Of a DNA stretch of 64,000 nt, positions 24,755-36,927 are shown piece by piece. Under the pieces are notes generated by a model. It was not told the DNA's origin. It searched no databases and saw only the letters and a program-made list of their open reading frames with translations. This DNA is from Truepera radiovictrix DSM 17093 (GTDB taxonomy: Bacteria; Deinococcota; Deinococci; Deinococcales; Trueperaceae), in the NCBI RefSeq assembly GCF_000092425.1, contig NC_014221.1, positions 1,245,001-1,309,000 on the forward strand, in the 5' to 3' direction. The first letter of the stretch is position 1. Every line of letters begins with the position of its first letter. The position numbers and the translations under genes were made by a program.

Positions 24755-25570
24755 GTTCTGTTGACACTTTAACGAGCGTAGATGCTAGAAATAGGTATGA
24801 GCACGGTAGAACTCAGGCAAGACCAGTGCGAAAAATCCTCAAGTTTCTACGCGAGCACCCTCGGGTACATGTGGGCAAAGCGCGTAAGTGCAAACGCTTT
24901 ATCGAGGCTGTGATGTGGATGGACCGCAGCGGCGCACAGTGGCGCTTGTTGCCAGAGAAGTATGGCAGTTGGAACAGCGTCTACAAACGCTTTGACCGCT
25001 GGAGCGAGCGGGGAGTCTGGCATGAGATGTTCGAGCATTTTGCCGCCGACCCCGATATGGAAAGCGTAATGATTGACAGCTCAGTGATTCGCGCACATGC
25101 TTGTGCTGCGGGCGCACCCAAAGTAAAAGGGGGCAAGAAGCGCAAGCCCTCGGTTACAGCAGAGGTGGGTTCAGCAGCAAGATTCACGTAACCGTCGATG
25201 CTTTGGGCAATCCTTTGCGTCTCTTGCTCACGGCAGGTCAAGCGCACGAGGCACCTCACGCTGAGGCCTTGCTGACGGGGTACGAAGCCGACTTCGTTCT
25301 TGGCGACAGAGGCTACGACGCCGAACACATCCGCACCACTATCGCCGAGAACGGAGCACAAGCGGTTATTCCACCCAGGTCAAATCGCAAAGACCCCAGC
25401 GCGTATGACCCGGAGCTTTACAAAGAACGCCACCTCATCGAATGTTTCATTGGCAAGCTGAAACACTACAGACGTTGCTTCTCGCGCTTCGACAAGCTCG
25501 CTCGCAATTACCTCAGTTTCCTCCATTTTGCCTCTACCCTCATCTGGCTACGGTGAAACGTCAACAGAAC
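24755..25570 (+). mobile_element. IS5-family insertion sequence
   Basis: About 816 bp. GGTTCTGTTGAC at the left end (24755-24766 region) is matched by GTCAACAGAACC at the right end (to 25570). CTAG flanks both ends (24751-24754 and 25571-25574), consistent with a short target duplication. It carries one transposase gene in broken frames. It lies between the patatin gene and the htrA terminator and harms no gene visibly. Confidence 0.88.
24797..25556 (+). CDS. IS5-family transposase, frame broken twice
   Basis: DDE transposase read in three frames. ATG at 24797 opens MSTVELRQDQCEK, then at the AAAAA run (24830-24834) the homologous reading continues in the -1 frame (ILKFLREHPRVHVGKARKC), where a GTG at 24826 could also start. 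At AAAAGGGGG (25125-25133) it shifts -1 again to continue EAQALGYSRGGFSSKIHV. Catalytic residues are present: Asp in MIDSSVIRAH, Asp in VLGDRGYDAEHI, Glu in HLIECFIGKLKHYRR. One -1 shift is known as programmed in the IS427 group of IS5; two shifts at homopolymers suggest decay or sequence error as well. Confidence 0.78.
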
Positions 25571-25600
25571 CTAGCCTTTGCGCTGACCTGAACCCGGCAA

Positions 25601-25632
25601 AAAAACGCAAAAGAGGCGCCTAGGCGCCTCTT
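25601..25632 (-). terminator. Terminator of the htrA-type gene
   Basis: AAGAGGCGCC followed by its inverse complement with TA at the centre gives a perfect 22-base palindrome (25611-25632). On the minus strand GCG and seven T residues follow. It lies 25 bases past the protease stop. Confidence 0.85.
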
Positions 25633-25656
25633 GCTTAAGACGTAGCGCCCTGGACG

Positions 25657-27003
25657 CTACTCCTCCTGTCCCGAAGGGGTCAGCTCACGCGCCGCGACCA
25701 AGGTGACTTCGACTTGGCGCTCCTGGCCGTCGCGCCAGAGGGTCAGCTCGACCGTGTCGCCGGGTTGACGCTCGAAGACGATGTTTTGAAGGTCGCGGAT
25801 GGTGCTGATCGCTTGGCCGTCGACGGCGGTGATGATGTCGCCCCCGACCGGCCACGTCCGGCCGGCGGCGGTGACGGCGAACTGCGCCGCTTGCAACCCC
25901 GCTTCGGCTGCTGGGGAGCCCGGCGCTACCGAGGTGATGACCGCGCCGTCGTCGGGCAGGTTGATCGAACCGCGCAGCTCCTCGGGGTACTCGCTGACGC
26001 TCACCTGCGAGGTAATGCCGATCACGGGGCGGTTGGGGTTTTCTAGCTGCCCGATAAAGCCGCCGAGGCCCCCCTCCTCGAGCGCCGCCAAGCTTTCGCT
26101 GAGCAGGTTGCTCGGCACCGCCAGGCCGATGCCGGCAAAGGCTCCGGAGGGGGTGATGATGGCGTTGTTGACGCCGATCAGCTCGCCGCTCGAGTTGAGC
26201 AGAGGCCCCCCCGAATTGCCGCGGTTAATCGCGGCGTCGGTTTGGATGTAGGGGATGTCGATGCCGCCAAAGCCGGTGACTTCGCGCTCGATGGCTGAAA
26301 CGATCCCCGTCGTGACGGTAAACGAAAACCCGAGCGGGTTGCCGATGGCGATCACCTTTTGGCCGACCTGCACCGCGTCGGAGTCGGCGATGGGGATGGG
26401 TTGCACACCCTCGGGGAGGTCGTCTGGGTTTTCGAGCTCTAAAAGGGCGAGGTCGTAGTCGGTGTTGATGCCGACGACGCGCACGGGCAGCTCGGCTTCG
26501 GGGTCGTCTTGGAACGACACCGTGATGCTGCCCCCTTCGACGAGCCCGATGCCCTGCTCGTCGGAGGTGCTCGCGAGGTCGACCGCACCCTCGATCACGT
26601 GATAGTTGGTAACGATGCGGCCCGCTTCGGTCACGACGAAGCCGCTACCGCTCCCCTCACGGACGCGCGGTTCTTGGTCGGGGAAGCGGAACTGCTCGAA
26701 AAAGCGGCGGAACTCGGGTGGCAGCTGGCGCGGGTCGAAGGGGAGGTCGGAAAAGGGGTCAAAGGGTTGACCGCGCACCGCGACGTTGACCGCGACGACG
26801 CTGGGACCGTAGTTCTGCACCACCTCGATGGTGTTGCGTTCGTCTTCGATAAGAGCGCCGTTTGGGGCGACCTCGAGCGCCTGCTGGCTGACCTGGGTAC
26901 CCTCTTGCGCCGCGTCCTCTTGCGCGTTTGCCCAGAGGCCGAGCGCACCGGCGCCCAAGACGGCGCTCAGGCTAAGGGTTAAAGCTACCTGTCGTGTTTT
27001 CAT
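25657..27003 (-). CDS. HtrA/DegP-type serine protease (S1C) with PDZ domain
   Basis: Envelope quality-control protease of 448 aa. Residues 1-28 form a signal peptide (ALGLWANAQ). The trypsin-like triad is clear: His135 in IVTNYHVIEGA, Asp184 in TDYDLALLEL, and Ser264 in INRGNSGGPLLN. One PDZ domain follows at about 330-440 (DDGAVITSVAPGSPAAEAGLQ). It therefore looks like DegS or the short HtrA of Gram-positives in having one PDZ. The ribosome-binding site TAGGAG lies 5 bases before the ATG. It stands alone with its own terminator. Confidence 0.92.
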   Translation of the reverse strand: MKTRQVALTLSLSAVLGAGALGLWANAQEDAAQEGTQVSQQALEVAPNGALIEDERNTIEVVQNYGPSVVAVNVAVRGQPFDPFSDLPFDPRQLPPEFRRFFEQFRFPDQEPRVREGSGSGFVVTEAGRIVTNYHVIEGAVDLASTSDEQGIGLVEGGSITVSFQDDPEAELPVRVVGINTDYDLALLELENPDDLPEGVQPIPIADSDAVQVGQKVIAIGNPLGFSFTVTTGIVSAIEREVTGFGGIDIPYIQTDAAINRGNSGGPLLNSSGELIGVNNAIITPSGAFAGIGLAVPSNLLSESLAALEEGGLGGFIGQLENPNRPVIGITSQVSVSEYPEELRGSINLPDDGAVITSVAPGSPAAEAGLQAAQFAVTAAGRTWPVGGDIITAVDGQAISTIRDLQNIVFERQPGDTVELTLWRDGQERQVEVTLVAARELTPSGQEE

Positions 27004-27179
27004 GTTGCTCCTAAAACGTGAAGGTTACAGGGCGCAGCCCACCCCTTAGGCTACCCCTTTGAGATGAGTCTGCCGCCTTTGCGCTATGAAGTATGTGAGC
27101 TGGGCTCAACGAGATGAACGCGTCGTAGCCGAGGTTTGGGTGCCTTTGGTGAAAGCGAGGTGGCCGCAAGATGAAAAAT

Positions 27180-28142
27180 TTAAGGGCGCGGCGCGGCGCG
27201 GCGGGGGTGGTCGAAGGTGTAGACGAGGGCGAAGCCGAGCGCCATGAGGCCGAGCGCCACGAAAAGCTCCGCGTTCACCGTGGGCCAGACGTTGACCCCC
27301 AGAGCCCCCGCTTCGGACGCCGCTTTCCACGGCCACACGCTCCGCAGCGCGCCCAACATAAAGCCGCAGAGCAGCGCCACGGTGAGGTCGTGAAAGCGCC
27401 GGAACATCCACCCCAAGACCTGCGTAAAGAGCAGGATGCCGACGACCATCCCCGACATCAGCGTGAGGAGGGTCGCGACGTCGCCGCGGTTTAGGGCCGC
27501 CAAGATGTACTGGTATTTACCCAGCAGCACGAGGATAAAGGCGCCGGAGATGCCGGGCAGGATGAGGGCGCACACCGCGATCGCCCCGCTTAAAAAGAGA
27601 AACCAGGCGGTCTCGGGCGTCTGAGTGGGTCTGAGGCCGACGAGCACGAAGGCGAAGAGGGCGCCAAAAGCAAATGCCGCTAGGGTGGCCGGCGTCCAGC
27701 GGGCGACGCGCGCGCCGACGGTAAGTACGGAAGCGGCGATGAGCCCGAAGAAAAAGCTCCACACCAAGACGGGCTGCTGTGCGAGAAAGTGCTCGAGCAC
27801 CCGCGCGAGCGTCAGGACGGCGAGCACGATCCCCCCGCCGACGGCGAGCAAAAAGCTCAGGTTGCCGACCCGAAAGGCCTCGAGCAGCCGCCCGCGCACG
27901 AGCGCGCGCCAGAAGGGGGGGCGGGCGAGGCCGCGGATGCTGCCGATGAGCTCTTCGTAAATGCCCAGGATGAGCGCCATGGTGCCCCCCGAAACCCCCG
28001 GCACGATGTCGCAGCTGCCCATGGCAAAGCCCTTGAGTACCAGGGCGCCGTAGTCCTTGGGGGTGCGCTCGGGGGCGGCGTCGGTGGCCGCGGGGAGCGG
28101 GTGACGAGCGGGTTGGCTATAGGAGGCGTCAACGTCGCGCAT
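27180..28142 (-). CDS. DUF368 family membrane protein (undecaprenyl phosphate translocase type)
   Basis: Multi-pass membrane protein of 320 aa with about nine hydrophobic segments. The family mark GFAMGSCDIVPGVSGGTMALILGIYEELI (about 35-63) and a second copy-like motif VCALILPGISGAFILVLLGKYQYIL (about 190-215) show the inverted-repeat GxSGG pattern of DUF368. Members of this family have been shown to recycle undecaprenyl phosphate across the membrane for cell-wall and surface-polymer synthesis (PopT). A TAGCGT box lies 7 bases before the ATG, so the message is probably leaderless. Confidence 0.88.
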   Translation of the reverse strand: MRDVDASYSQPARHPLPAATDAAPERTPKDYGALVLKGFAMGSCDIVPGVSGGTMALILGIYEELIGSIRGLARPPFWRALVRGRLLEAFRVGNLSFLLAVGGGIVLAVLTLARVLEHFLAQQPVLVWSFFFGLIAASVLTVGARVARWTPATLAAFAFGALFAFVLVGLRPTQTPETAWFLFLSGAIAVCALILPGISGAFILVLLGKYQYILAALNRGDVATLLTLMSGMVVGILLFTQVLGWMFRRFHDLTVALLCGFMLGALRSVWPWKAASEAGALGVNVWPTVNAELFVALGLMALGFALVYTFDHPRRAAPRP

Positions 28143-28149
28143 GGTGCTT

Positions 28150-28155
28150 ACGCTA
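28150..28155 (-). promoter_or_regulatory. TAGCGT -10 box, leaderless start of the DUF368 gene
   Basis: TAGCGT (28155-28150, minus strand) is 7 bases from the ATG at 28142. The intervening bases AAGCACC contain no ribosome-binding site. Confidence 0.5.
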
Positions 28156-28241
28156 TCACCTGCGGCGTGAGAGGGGCGTGCGCTTAGGGGGAGCGGCGCG
28201 CCCCCGTCCGCTGCGTAAGGGCGTGCCCTGCGGCAGCGTGC

Positions 28242-28247
28242 TAGGGT
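28242..28247 (+). promoter_or_regulatory. TAGGGT -10 box before the RlmI-like gene
   Basis: TAGGGT ends 8 bases before ATG 28256 (5 before the alternative GTG 28253), consistent with a leaderless message. Confidence 0.4.
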
Positions 28248-28255
28248 GAGGGGTG

Positions 28256-29464
28256 ATGAAAGCGCTCGAGCGAGCGGTCAGTGGGAGCGTGGGGGTCAGC
28301 CCCAAGGGGTTGCGGCGCCTCGCCGGGGGGCACCGGTGGGTGTTTCTGGACGATTTGCGGCGGCGCCCCGACACACCCGCGGCGCCCGCCGCCGTGGAGG
28401 TGATCGGCCCAGGGGGCGAGCGGCTCGGCGAGGGGTGGTTCAACCCCAAAACGAAGCTCGCCCTGCGGCTCGTGACCCGCGGCGAAAGGCGTCTCGGCGA
28501 CGACCTCATCGAGGCGCGGTTGCGCGCCGCCGCGCGCTACCGCGAACGCGTAACGGCGGGGTTCGAGGGCTTTCGGGTGGTGCATAGCGACGCCGACGGG
28601 CTACCCGGCTTGACGGTCGACCGCTACGGCGAGGTGTTGGTGCTGCAGCAGCACGCGGCCGCCCTCGAGCCGTGGGTGCCCCTCGTCGTCGAGACCCTAA
28701 GGGCGCTCTACCGGCCGCGCGGCATCCTGGCGCGCAACACAAGCCCCGTGCGCGCGCTTGAGGGCCTGCCGCAGGAGACGCGGGTGCTCTTTGGCAGCGT
28801 GCCTGAAAGGGTCCCCTTTCGCGAGGGGGAGGTGACGCTCTTCGCCGCGCCCTACACCGGGCAGAAGACGGGGGCGTTTTTGGACCAGCGCGAAAACCAC
28901 GTCTACGCGGGCGAGCACGCGCGGGGCCGGGCGCTCGACGTCTTCTGCTACCACGGCGGCTTCGCTCTGCAGCTCGCGCGGCGCGCCGACGAGGTCGTAG
29001 CGGTCGACTCGAGCGCGGCGGCGCTCGCCGAACTCGAGCGCGGCGCCGCCGAGAATGGCCCCGAGGTGGCGCGGCGCGTCTCGACCCGGCGCGGCGACGC
29101 CTTCGAGCTGCTGCGCGCGGCCGTGCGCGCGGGCGAACGCTTCGACACGGTGGTGCTCGACCCACCCGCTTTCGCCAAGGCGCGCGCGCACAAAGAGCGG
29201 GCGCTCGCCGGCTACCGCGAGCTCAACGTGCAGGCGCTCAAGCTCCTCAATGAGGGCGGGCGCCTCTTTACGGCGAGCTGCAGCCACTTCGTCGACGACG
29301 TGGCGTTTGGGGAGATGCTCGAGGGGGCGGCGCGGGACGCGGGGCGGCTTCTGCGCGTGCTCGCGCGGCGCGGGGCGGCGGCCTGCCATCCGGAGCTTTT
29401 GGGGCTGCCGGAGAGCCGCTACCTGAGTTTCGTGGGGCTCGAGGTGATGGAGGTCTATGCGTAA
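28256..29464 (+). CDS. Class I SAM-dependent rRNA methyltransferase, RlmI-like
   Basis: Predicted RNA cytosine-5 methyltransferase of 402 aa, like RlmI, which modifies 23S rRNA. An N-terminal PUA domain (about 10-80, including GEGWFNPKTKLALRLV) binds RNA. The middle part has FRVVHSDADGLPGLTVDRYGEVLVLQ and TGQKTGAFLDQRENH, both typical of the family. The SAM site is ALDVFCYHGGFALQLA (about 225-240), and VVLDPPAFAKA carries the catalytic DPPxF motif; the cysteine in FTASCSHFV near 340 fits the methyl-transfer nucleophile. The precise target base is not shown by sequence. Confidence 0.9.
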   Translation: MKALERAVSGSVGVSPKGLRRLAGGHRWVFLDDLRRRPDTPAAPAAVEVIGPGGERLGEGWFNPKTKLALRLVTRGERRLGDDLIEARLRAAARYRERVTAGFEGFRVVHSDADGLPGLTVDRYGEVLVLQQHAAALEPWVPLVVETLRALYRPRGILARNTSPVRALEGLPQETRVLFGSVPERVPFREGEVTLFAAPYTGQKTGAFLDQRENHVYAGEHARGRALDVFCYHGGFALQLARRADEVVAVDSSAAALAELERGAAENGPEVARRVSTRRGDAFELLRAAVRAGERFDTVVLDPPAFAKARAHKERALAGYRELNVQALKLLNEGGRLFTASCSHFVDDVAFGEMLEGAARDAGRLLRVLARRGAAACHPELLGLPESRYLSFVGLEVMEVYA

Positions 29465-29502
29465 AGGGTCTACGGCAAGGGGTTGGGCAACGAGGGGTGG
29501 CG

Positions 29503-29778
29503 ATGGCTGAGGAGACCCTGTCGCGCCTTCTGCGCGAGGCGCTCGCAGCGCACGAACTCTCCGAAGAGACGCTGAGCGCGCTTGCCTCGAGCCTGCTGTG
29601 GCGTTTCGGCCGCGCCGCTAGCGAGGGGGAGGCGGGTCCCGTCGTCGTACGCGTCGGTTTTGCCAAAAGCGCTCGGCGCTTTGCCGAACTGCCCCGGCTC
29701 AAAAGCGTTTCCGACGCCGAAGTCGAGGCAGCTGCGCAAGAGGGCTCGTTGCGCGTAGAATGGGTGGGAGAACGCTAA
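29503..29778 (+). CDS. Small hypothetical protein
   Basis: Unrecognised protein of 91 aa, acidic in its first half (EETLSRLLREALAAHELSEETLSALASSLL) and with a basic central strand (VVRVGFAKSARRFAELPRLK). No membrane segment or signal is seen. ATG at 29503 follows GAGGGG. It begins 38 bases after the RlmI-like gene and 54 bases before the DUF3809 gene, in the same direction, so it may belong to their transcript. Confidence 0.55.
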   Translation: MAEETLSRLLREALAAHELSEETLSALASSLLWRFGRAASEGEAGPVVVRVGFAKSARRFAELPRLKSVSDAEVEAAAQEGSLRVEWVGER

Positions 29779-29832
29779 GAGGATCCCACGGAGCGTACGC
29801 GGCGCTCGTGCAGGGTTCGTGAAAGGCCACCT

Positions 29833-30348
29833 ATGAAGATCGCCCACGCCGTCCACTTCACCTTCGACCTCGCGCTGAGGTTGCCGGACGCCGTGGCGTT
29901 CGTCCAGGACGTTCGGACGAGCCTCTGTAAAGCCTCGTTTTTGCACGACATGCAGGTGACGCAGGTCGGCGAGCTGCAGCACGTGCGCGCGAGCATCCCG
30001 ATCAACGCTGCGCTCTTCGGCCAGCGCGAGCTCTCTTTTGAGAGCGTCGCCAAACCCGAACCGCGCGGCGCTACCCTCTCGCCGCTCCCCTTTAGCGAGC
30101 CGCGCCTCGGTTGGGCCGAGGTCGCCGGTCGCGCTGCGGTGAGCCCCTTGCCGAGCGGCAGCCGGGTCACCTATGACTTCGACATCACCATCCACCTCGA
30201 CCTCCCCGAACCCGAGAAGTGGGGCGGGCGGGCCCTTTTAAAGATGATCCACTTCACCGCGCAGCGCGTGTTGGAGAGTATCGCCGCCGAGTTCCCGCGG
30301 GCGGTGCAGATGGCCGCCGCCGAGCGCGTGGCAGCCGGTTCGACCTAA
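29833..30348 (+). CDS. DUF3809 domain-containing protein
   Basis: Protein of 171 aa that matches DUF3809, a family I know from Deinococcus and relatives. The sequence has the polyketide-cyclase-like strand pattern: an N-terminal strand MKIAHAVHFTFDLALRLP, the FVQDVRTSLCKASFLHDMQVTQV segment, and a C-terminal helix HFTAQRVLESIAAEFPRAVQ. No catalytic residues can be pointed out. The function is unknown. It stands between two small uncharacterised genes in the same direction. Confidence 0.72.
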   Translation: MKIAHAVHFTFDLALRLPDAVAFVQDVRTSLCKASFLHDMQVTQVGELQHVRASIPINAALFGQRELSFESVAKPEPRGATLSPLPFSEPRLGWAEVAGRAAVSPLPSGSRVTYDFDITIHLDLPEPEKWGGRALLKMIHFTAQRVLESIAAEFPRAVQMAAAERVAAGST

Positions 30349-30396
30349 GGCTCCACCTGTGCGCCCACAAAGGTCTGCTGGGTTCAAGGGGCCGAG

Positions 30397-30603
30397 ATGA
30401 GCCAAAAGCTCTGGAACCGGCCAAGCGACCCGTACTACTTGCTGTTCATAGGCGCCATGATCTTTCTCTTGGAGGTGTTCAACGGCGGCTCCGGCTGGCT
30501 CGAGGCGGCGCTGCTGGCGCTCGTAGCCATCACCCTCGCCCTGCCGGTCGTAGGGGTGACCCGCTGGCTAGTGCGAAAGATGGTGGATCAAGGATCCTCG
30601 TAA
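30397..30603 (+). CDS. Small membrane protein of unknown function
   Basis: Protein of 68 aa with two membrane helices: YYLLFIGAMIFLLEVF (about 13-28) and LEAALLALVAITLALPVVGV (about 35-54). The tail is basic (RWLVRKMVDQ), placing both ends in the cytoplasm. Nothing else is recognised. It follows the DUF3809 gene by 48 bases and converges with mnmE, whose stop is 49 bases away. Confidence 0.6.
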   Translation: MSQKLWNRPSDPYYLLFIGAMIFLLEVFNGGSGWLEAALLALVAITLALPVVGVTRWLVRKMVDQGSS

Positions 30604-30651
30604 AGCACTCAAAACCCCGCTTGAGGAGCACGTCTCGAGCAGGTCTTCAGC

Positions 30652-32019
30652 TCACTTCCCCACGCAGAAGTTCGCAAAGATGTGCGCCAGCGTCTCCTCG
30701 GCGACCTCCCCGCGCCCCGTGAGTTCGCCCAGCGTTTTCAGGGCGTCCTCGAGGTCCAAGGCGGCGAGGTCGTCGGGGGCCGCCTTGGCGCGCTCCAAAT
30801 GCTCCCGCACCGCCTCCAGAGCGGCGATGTGGCGCTCGTTGGTGAGCCACAGGGCGCTCCCCCCCGCGTCACCGACGAGGCGCTCGCGGATGGCCTCTTT
30901 GAGCGCCCCTAGCCCCTCGCCGGTCGCCGCCGACACGCGCAGCACGGGCCCGACCCCCAGCTCGCGCTGCGCCGCGCAGGGGTCCCAGGCGGGCGGCAGG
31001 TCGCTCTTGCTCGCCACCACGAGCAGCCGCGCGGGGGAGAGCTCGCCCACGAGCGCGCGGTCGTCGGGCGCGAGCGGGGTGCTCGAGTCGAGCAGCAGGA
31101 GGCCGAGGTCAGCGTGCTCGGCGATCTCCTTGGCCGCTTCGACCCCGGAGGCCTCGACCGCGTCGCCCGTATCGCGGATGCCGGCGGTGTCCACCGCCGT
31201 CACGGGGACGCCCAGGATGTCGACGGGCGCCTCGAGGTAGTCGCGCGTGGTGCCCGGCGTGCTCGAGACGATCGAGCGCCGATACCCCAGAAGCGCGTTA
31301 AGTAGGCTTGACTTGCCCGCGTTGGGCCGGCCGATGAGCGCGAGCCGCGCCCCCCGCTGCGCCACCCGGCCCGCCCTGGCCGTGCTCAAAAGGCCGCGGA
31401 CCCGCCCCAGAGCGCGCTCCAAGGGCGCCTGAAAGGCGGCCTCCGGTACCCCCTCGTCGGGGTAGTCGAAGACCGCCTGGATGTCGCCGTAGACGCGCGT
31501 GATGTCGTCTTGGATGAGGCCTAGCTGCTCGGTGAGCGCTTTGGAGAGCCCCAGCGCGGCGTTGCGGCGGGCGCTGTCGCTCTGGGCGTTGACCAGGTCC
31601 AAGACCGCTTCGGCCTGCACCAGGTCGAGGCGGCCGGAGAGAAAGGCGCGCAGCGTAAACTCGCCGGGGCCCGCGAGGCGCGCGCCGTGCGCCGTGCAGA
31701 GGTCTAAGACCCGCCGGAGCACGGCCGGGCCGCCGTGGGTCTGCAGCTCGAGCACGTCCTCGCCCGTGTACGAGTGGGGGGCGCGGAAGGTTAGGAGCAG
31801 CGCCTCATCGACGGTCTCATCCGTCGCTGCGTCGACGATGCGCCCGTAGACGACCCGCCCCGGGGGCAGCGCCGCGACGGGGGCGCCGCTGCGCGGGGCG
31901 AAGAGCCTCTCCGCGACCGCGTAGCTCTCCGGCCCCGAGAGCCGGACGATGCCGACCGCGCCGACGCCCGGGGCGGTGGCGATGGCGGCGATCGTGTCCC
32001 CGAGGGGTGGCAGCGGCAC
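30652..32019 (-). CDS. mnmE: tRNA modification GTPase MnmE
   Basis: Enzyme of 455 aa that, with MnmG, installs the carboxymethylaminomethyl group at wobble uridine of certain tRNAs. The N-terminal folate-binding domain starts at GDTIAAIATAPGVGAVGIVRLSGP. The G domain (about 220-375) has GRPNAGKSSLLN, the effector segment STTPGTTRDYLEAP, DTAGIRDTGDAVE and SKSDL. The chain ends FANFCVGK, the CxGK motif essential for the modification. GTG at 32019 is chosen because it abuts the hemL stop and gives the usual length; upstream codons lie within hemL. MnmG itself is not in the window. Confidence 0.93.
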   Translation of the reverse strand: MPLPPLGDTIAAIATAPGVGAVGIVRLSGPESYAVAERLFAPRSGAPVAALPPGRVVYGRIVDAATDETVDEALLLTFRAPHSYTGEDVLELQTHGGPAVLRRVLDLCTAHGARLAGPGEFTLRAFLSGRLDLVQAEAVLDLVNAQSDSARRNAALGLSKALTEQLGLIQDDITRVYGDIQAVFDYPDEGVPEAAFQAPLERALGRVRGLLSTARAGRVAQRGARLALIGRPNAGKSSLLNALLGYRRSIVSSTPGTTRDYLEAPVDILGVPVTAVDTAGIRDTGDAVEASGVEAAKEIAEHADLGLLLLDSSTPLAPDDRALVGELSPARLLVVASKSDLPPAWDPCAAQRELGVGPVLRVSAATGEGLGALKEAIRERLVGDAGGSALWLTNERHIAALEAVREHLERAKAAPDDLAALDLEDALKTLGELTGRGEVAEETLAHIFANFCVGK

Positions 32020-32021
32020 GT

Positions 32022-33371
32022 CTAGACGCCGACCCCGAGTTCGGCTTCGGGGTCGCTGTCCGGGGTAGGGGCGTTCTGATGCTCGGCAAGGGCGAAAAAG
32101 GCCTCGCGCGCCGCCGCCACCATCGCCTGGATGTCGGCTTCGGTGTGCGCGTAGGACAAGAAGGCTGCCTCGAAAGCGCTCGCCGGCCAGTAGACGCCGC
32201 GCGCGAGGAGGTGGTGGAACCACCTCCCGAAGGCGGCCGTGTCGGTGCGGCTGGCGCTCTCAAAGTCCACCACCGGCTCGTCCGTAAAGAAGACGGTGAG
32301 CATCGAACCCACGCGGTTGAGCGTGACGGGGACGCCAGCGTCTTGCGCGGCGCGCCTGAGCCCCTGCTCCAGCTGCGCGGTCCTGGCCTCCAGCACCTCG
32401 TAGAGGTCGGGCGTCTCGTCGATGACCTCCAAGGTGGCAATCCCCGCCGCCATCGCCAGCGGGTTGCCGGAGAGCGTCCCCGCCTGGTAGACCTTGCCGA
32501 GCGGCGAGACGTGGTCCATGAGGTGCGCGGGGCCGCCGTACGCGCCCACGGGCAACCCGCCGCCGATGACCTTGCCCCAGCACACGAGGTCGGCGTCTAG
32601 GCCGAAGCGCTCGACCGCCCCGCCGCGCGCGAGGCGAAACCCGGTCATCACCTCGTCGACAATAAGCAGCGCGCCGTACTCGCGGGTGAGCGCGCGCAGG
32701 CCCGCCAAAAACTCGGGTGTCGGGACCACCACGCCCATGTTGCCGACGACGGGCTCGAGGATCACCGCCGCGATGTCGCGCGGCCGCGCCTCGAAAAGCG
32801 CCCGCACCGAGGGGAGGTCGTTGTAGCGCGCGACCAAGGTCGTCTCGGCGGTGCTCTTCGGCACCCCCGCCGACGAAGGGACCCCCGTGGTCATCGCGCC
32901 CGACCCTGCGGCGACCAGCAGCGCGTCGGCGTGGCCGTGGTAGTTGCCCGCGAACTTGACGATCACGTCGCGCCCCGTCGCCCCCCGCGCGACCCGCAGG
33001 GCGCTCATCGTCGCCTCGGTGCCGGAGTTGACGAAGCGCACGCGCTCGCAGCCGGGGTAACGCTCGAGAACCCGTTCGGCCAGCCGGACCTCGCGCTCAG
33101 TGGGCGCGCCGAACGAGGTGCCCCCCTGCAAGGCCGCCTCGACCGCCGCCAGCACGCGCGGGTGGGCGTGACCCAGGATCATCGGCCCCCACGAGCCGAC
33201 CGCGTCGAGGTATTCGTTGCCGTCGGCGTCCCAGAGCCGCGCGCCTCTGGCGCGGGCGATAAAGCGGGGCGTGCCGCCGACCGAGCCGAAGGCGCGCACG
33301 GGTGAGTTGACGCCGCCCGGGATGAGCCGCTGCGCGCGCGCGAAAAGGGCCGCTGAGGTGCGTGTCTCCAT
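32022..33371 (-). CDS. hemL: Glutamate-1-semialdehyde 2,1-aminomutase
   Basis: PLP enzyme of 449 aa that converts glutamate-1-semialdehyde to 5-aminolevulinate, the C5 route to haem and related tetrapyrroles. The N-terminal RLIPGGVNSPVRAFGSVGGTP segment is diagnostic. The PLP lysine is Lys267 in CWGKVIGGGLPVGAYGG, and Asp239 in LLIVDEVMTGFR binds the pyridine nitrogen. FVNSGTEATMSALRVARG (about 113-130) is the phosphate-binding region. It overlaps the mnmE start (TAG stop at 32024-32022, GTG at 32019) so the two are translationally close. Confidence 0.95.
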   Translation of the reverse strand: METRTSAALFARAQRLIPGGVNSPVRAFGSVGGTPRFIARARGARLWDADGNEYLDAVGSWGPMILGHAHPRVLAAVEAALQGGTSFGAPTEREVRLAERVLERYPGCERVRFVNSGTEATMSALRVARGATGRDVIVKFAGNYHGHADALLVAAGSGAMTTGVPSSAGVPKSTAETTLVARYNDLPSVRALFEARPRDIAAVILEPVVGNMGVVVPTPEFLAGLRALTREYGALLIVDEVMTGFRLARGGAVERFGLDADLVCWGKVIGGGLPVGAYGGPAHLMDHVSPLGKVYQAGTLSGNPLAMAAGIATLEVIDETPDLYEVLEARTAQLEQGLRRAAQDAGVPVTLNRVGSMLTVFFTDEPVVDFESASRTDTAAFGRWFHHLLARGVYWPASAFEAAFLSYAHTEADIQAMVAAAREAFFALAEHQNAPTPDSDPEAELGVGV

Positions 33372-33600
33372 AACGCTATGCTCTCACGCGCCCCGCGCCG
33401 CTGCAAGGCGCTGGCTTACGCGCCCTACGCCCCTGCGAGACCCATGCGCCTCCAAACGCGCCCAAGGGGAGAGCGCGCTTAGACCGACCTCGCGCTGCCC
33501 GTCAACCCCCGCATGAGGCCTGACGCGCCTTGTCAGTGTGCCCTCGCGTTGCCGAGTCCGGTTGTGGATGCTCCCCTCGAACGCGCACCTCGGACGTCGC

Positions 33601-36926
<3,326 letters not shown>

Positions 36927-36927
<1 letters not shown>

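Noticed and set aside
33372-33600. Search for an attachment-site copy of the tRNA 3' end
   Set aside because: No stretch of useful length matching the tRNA was seen there.
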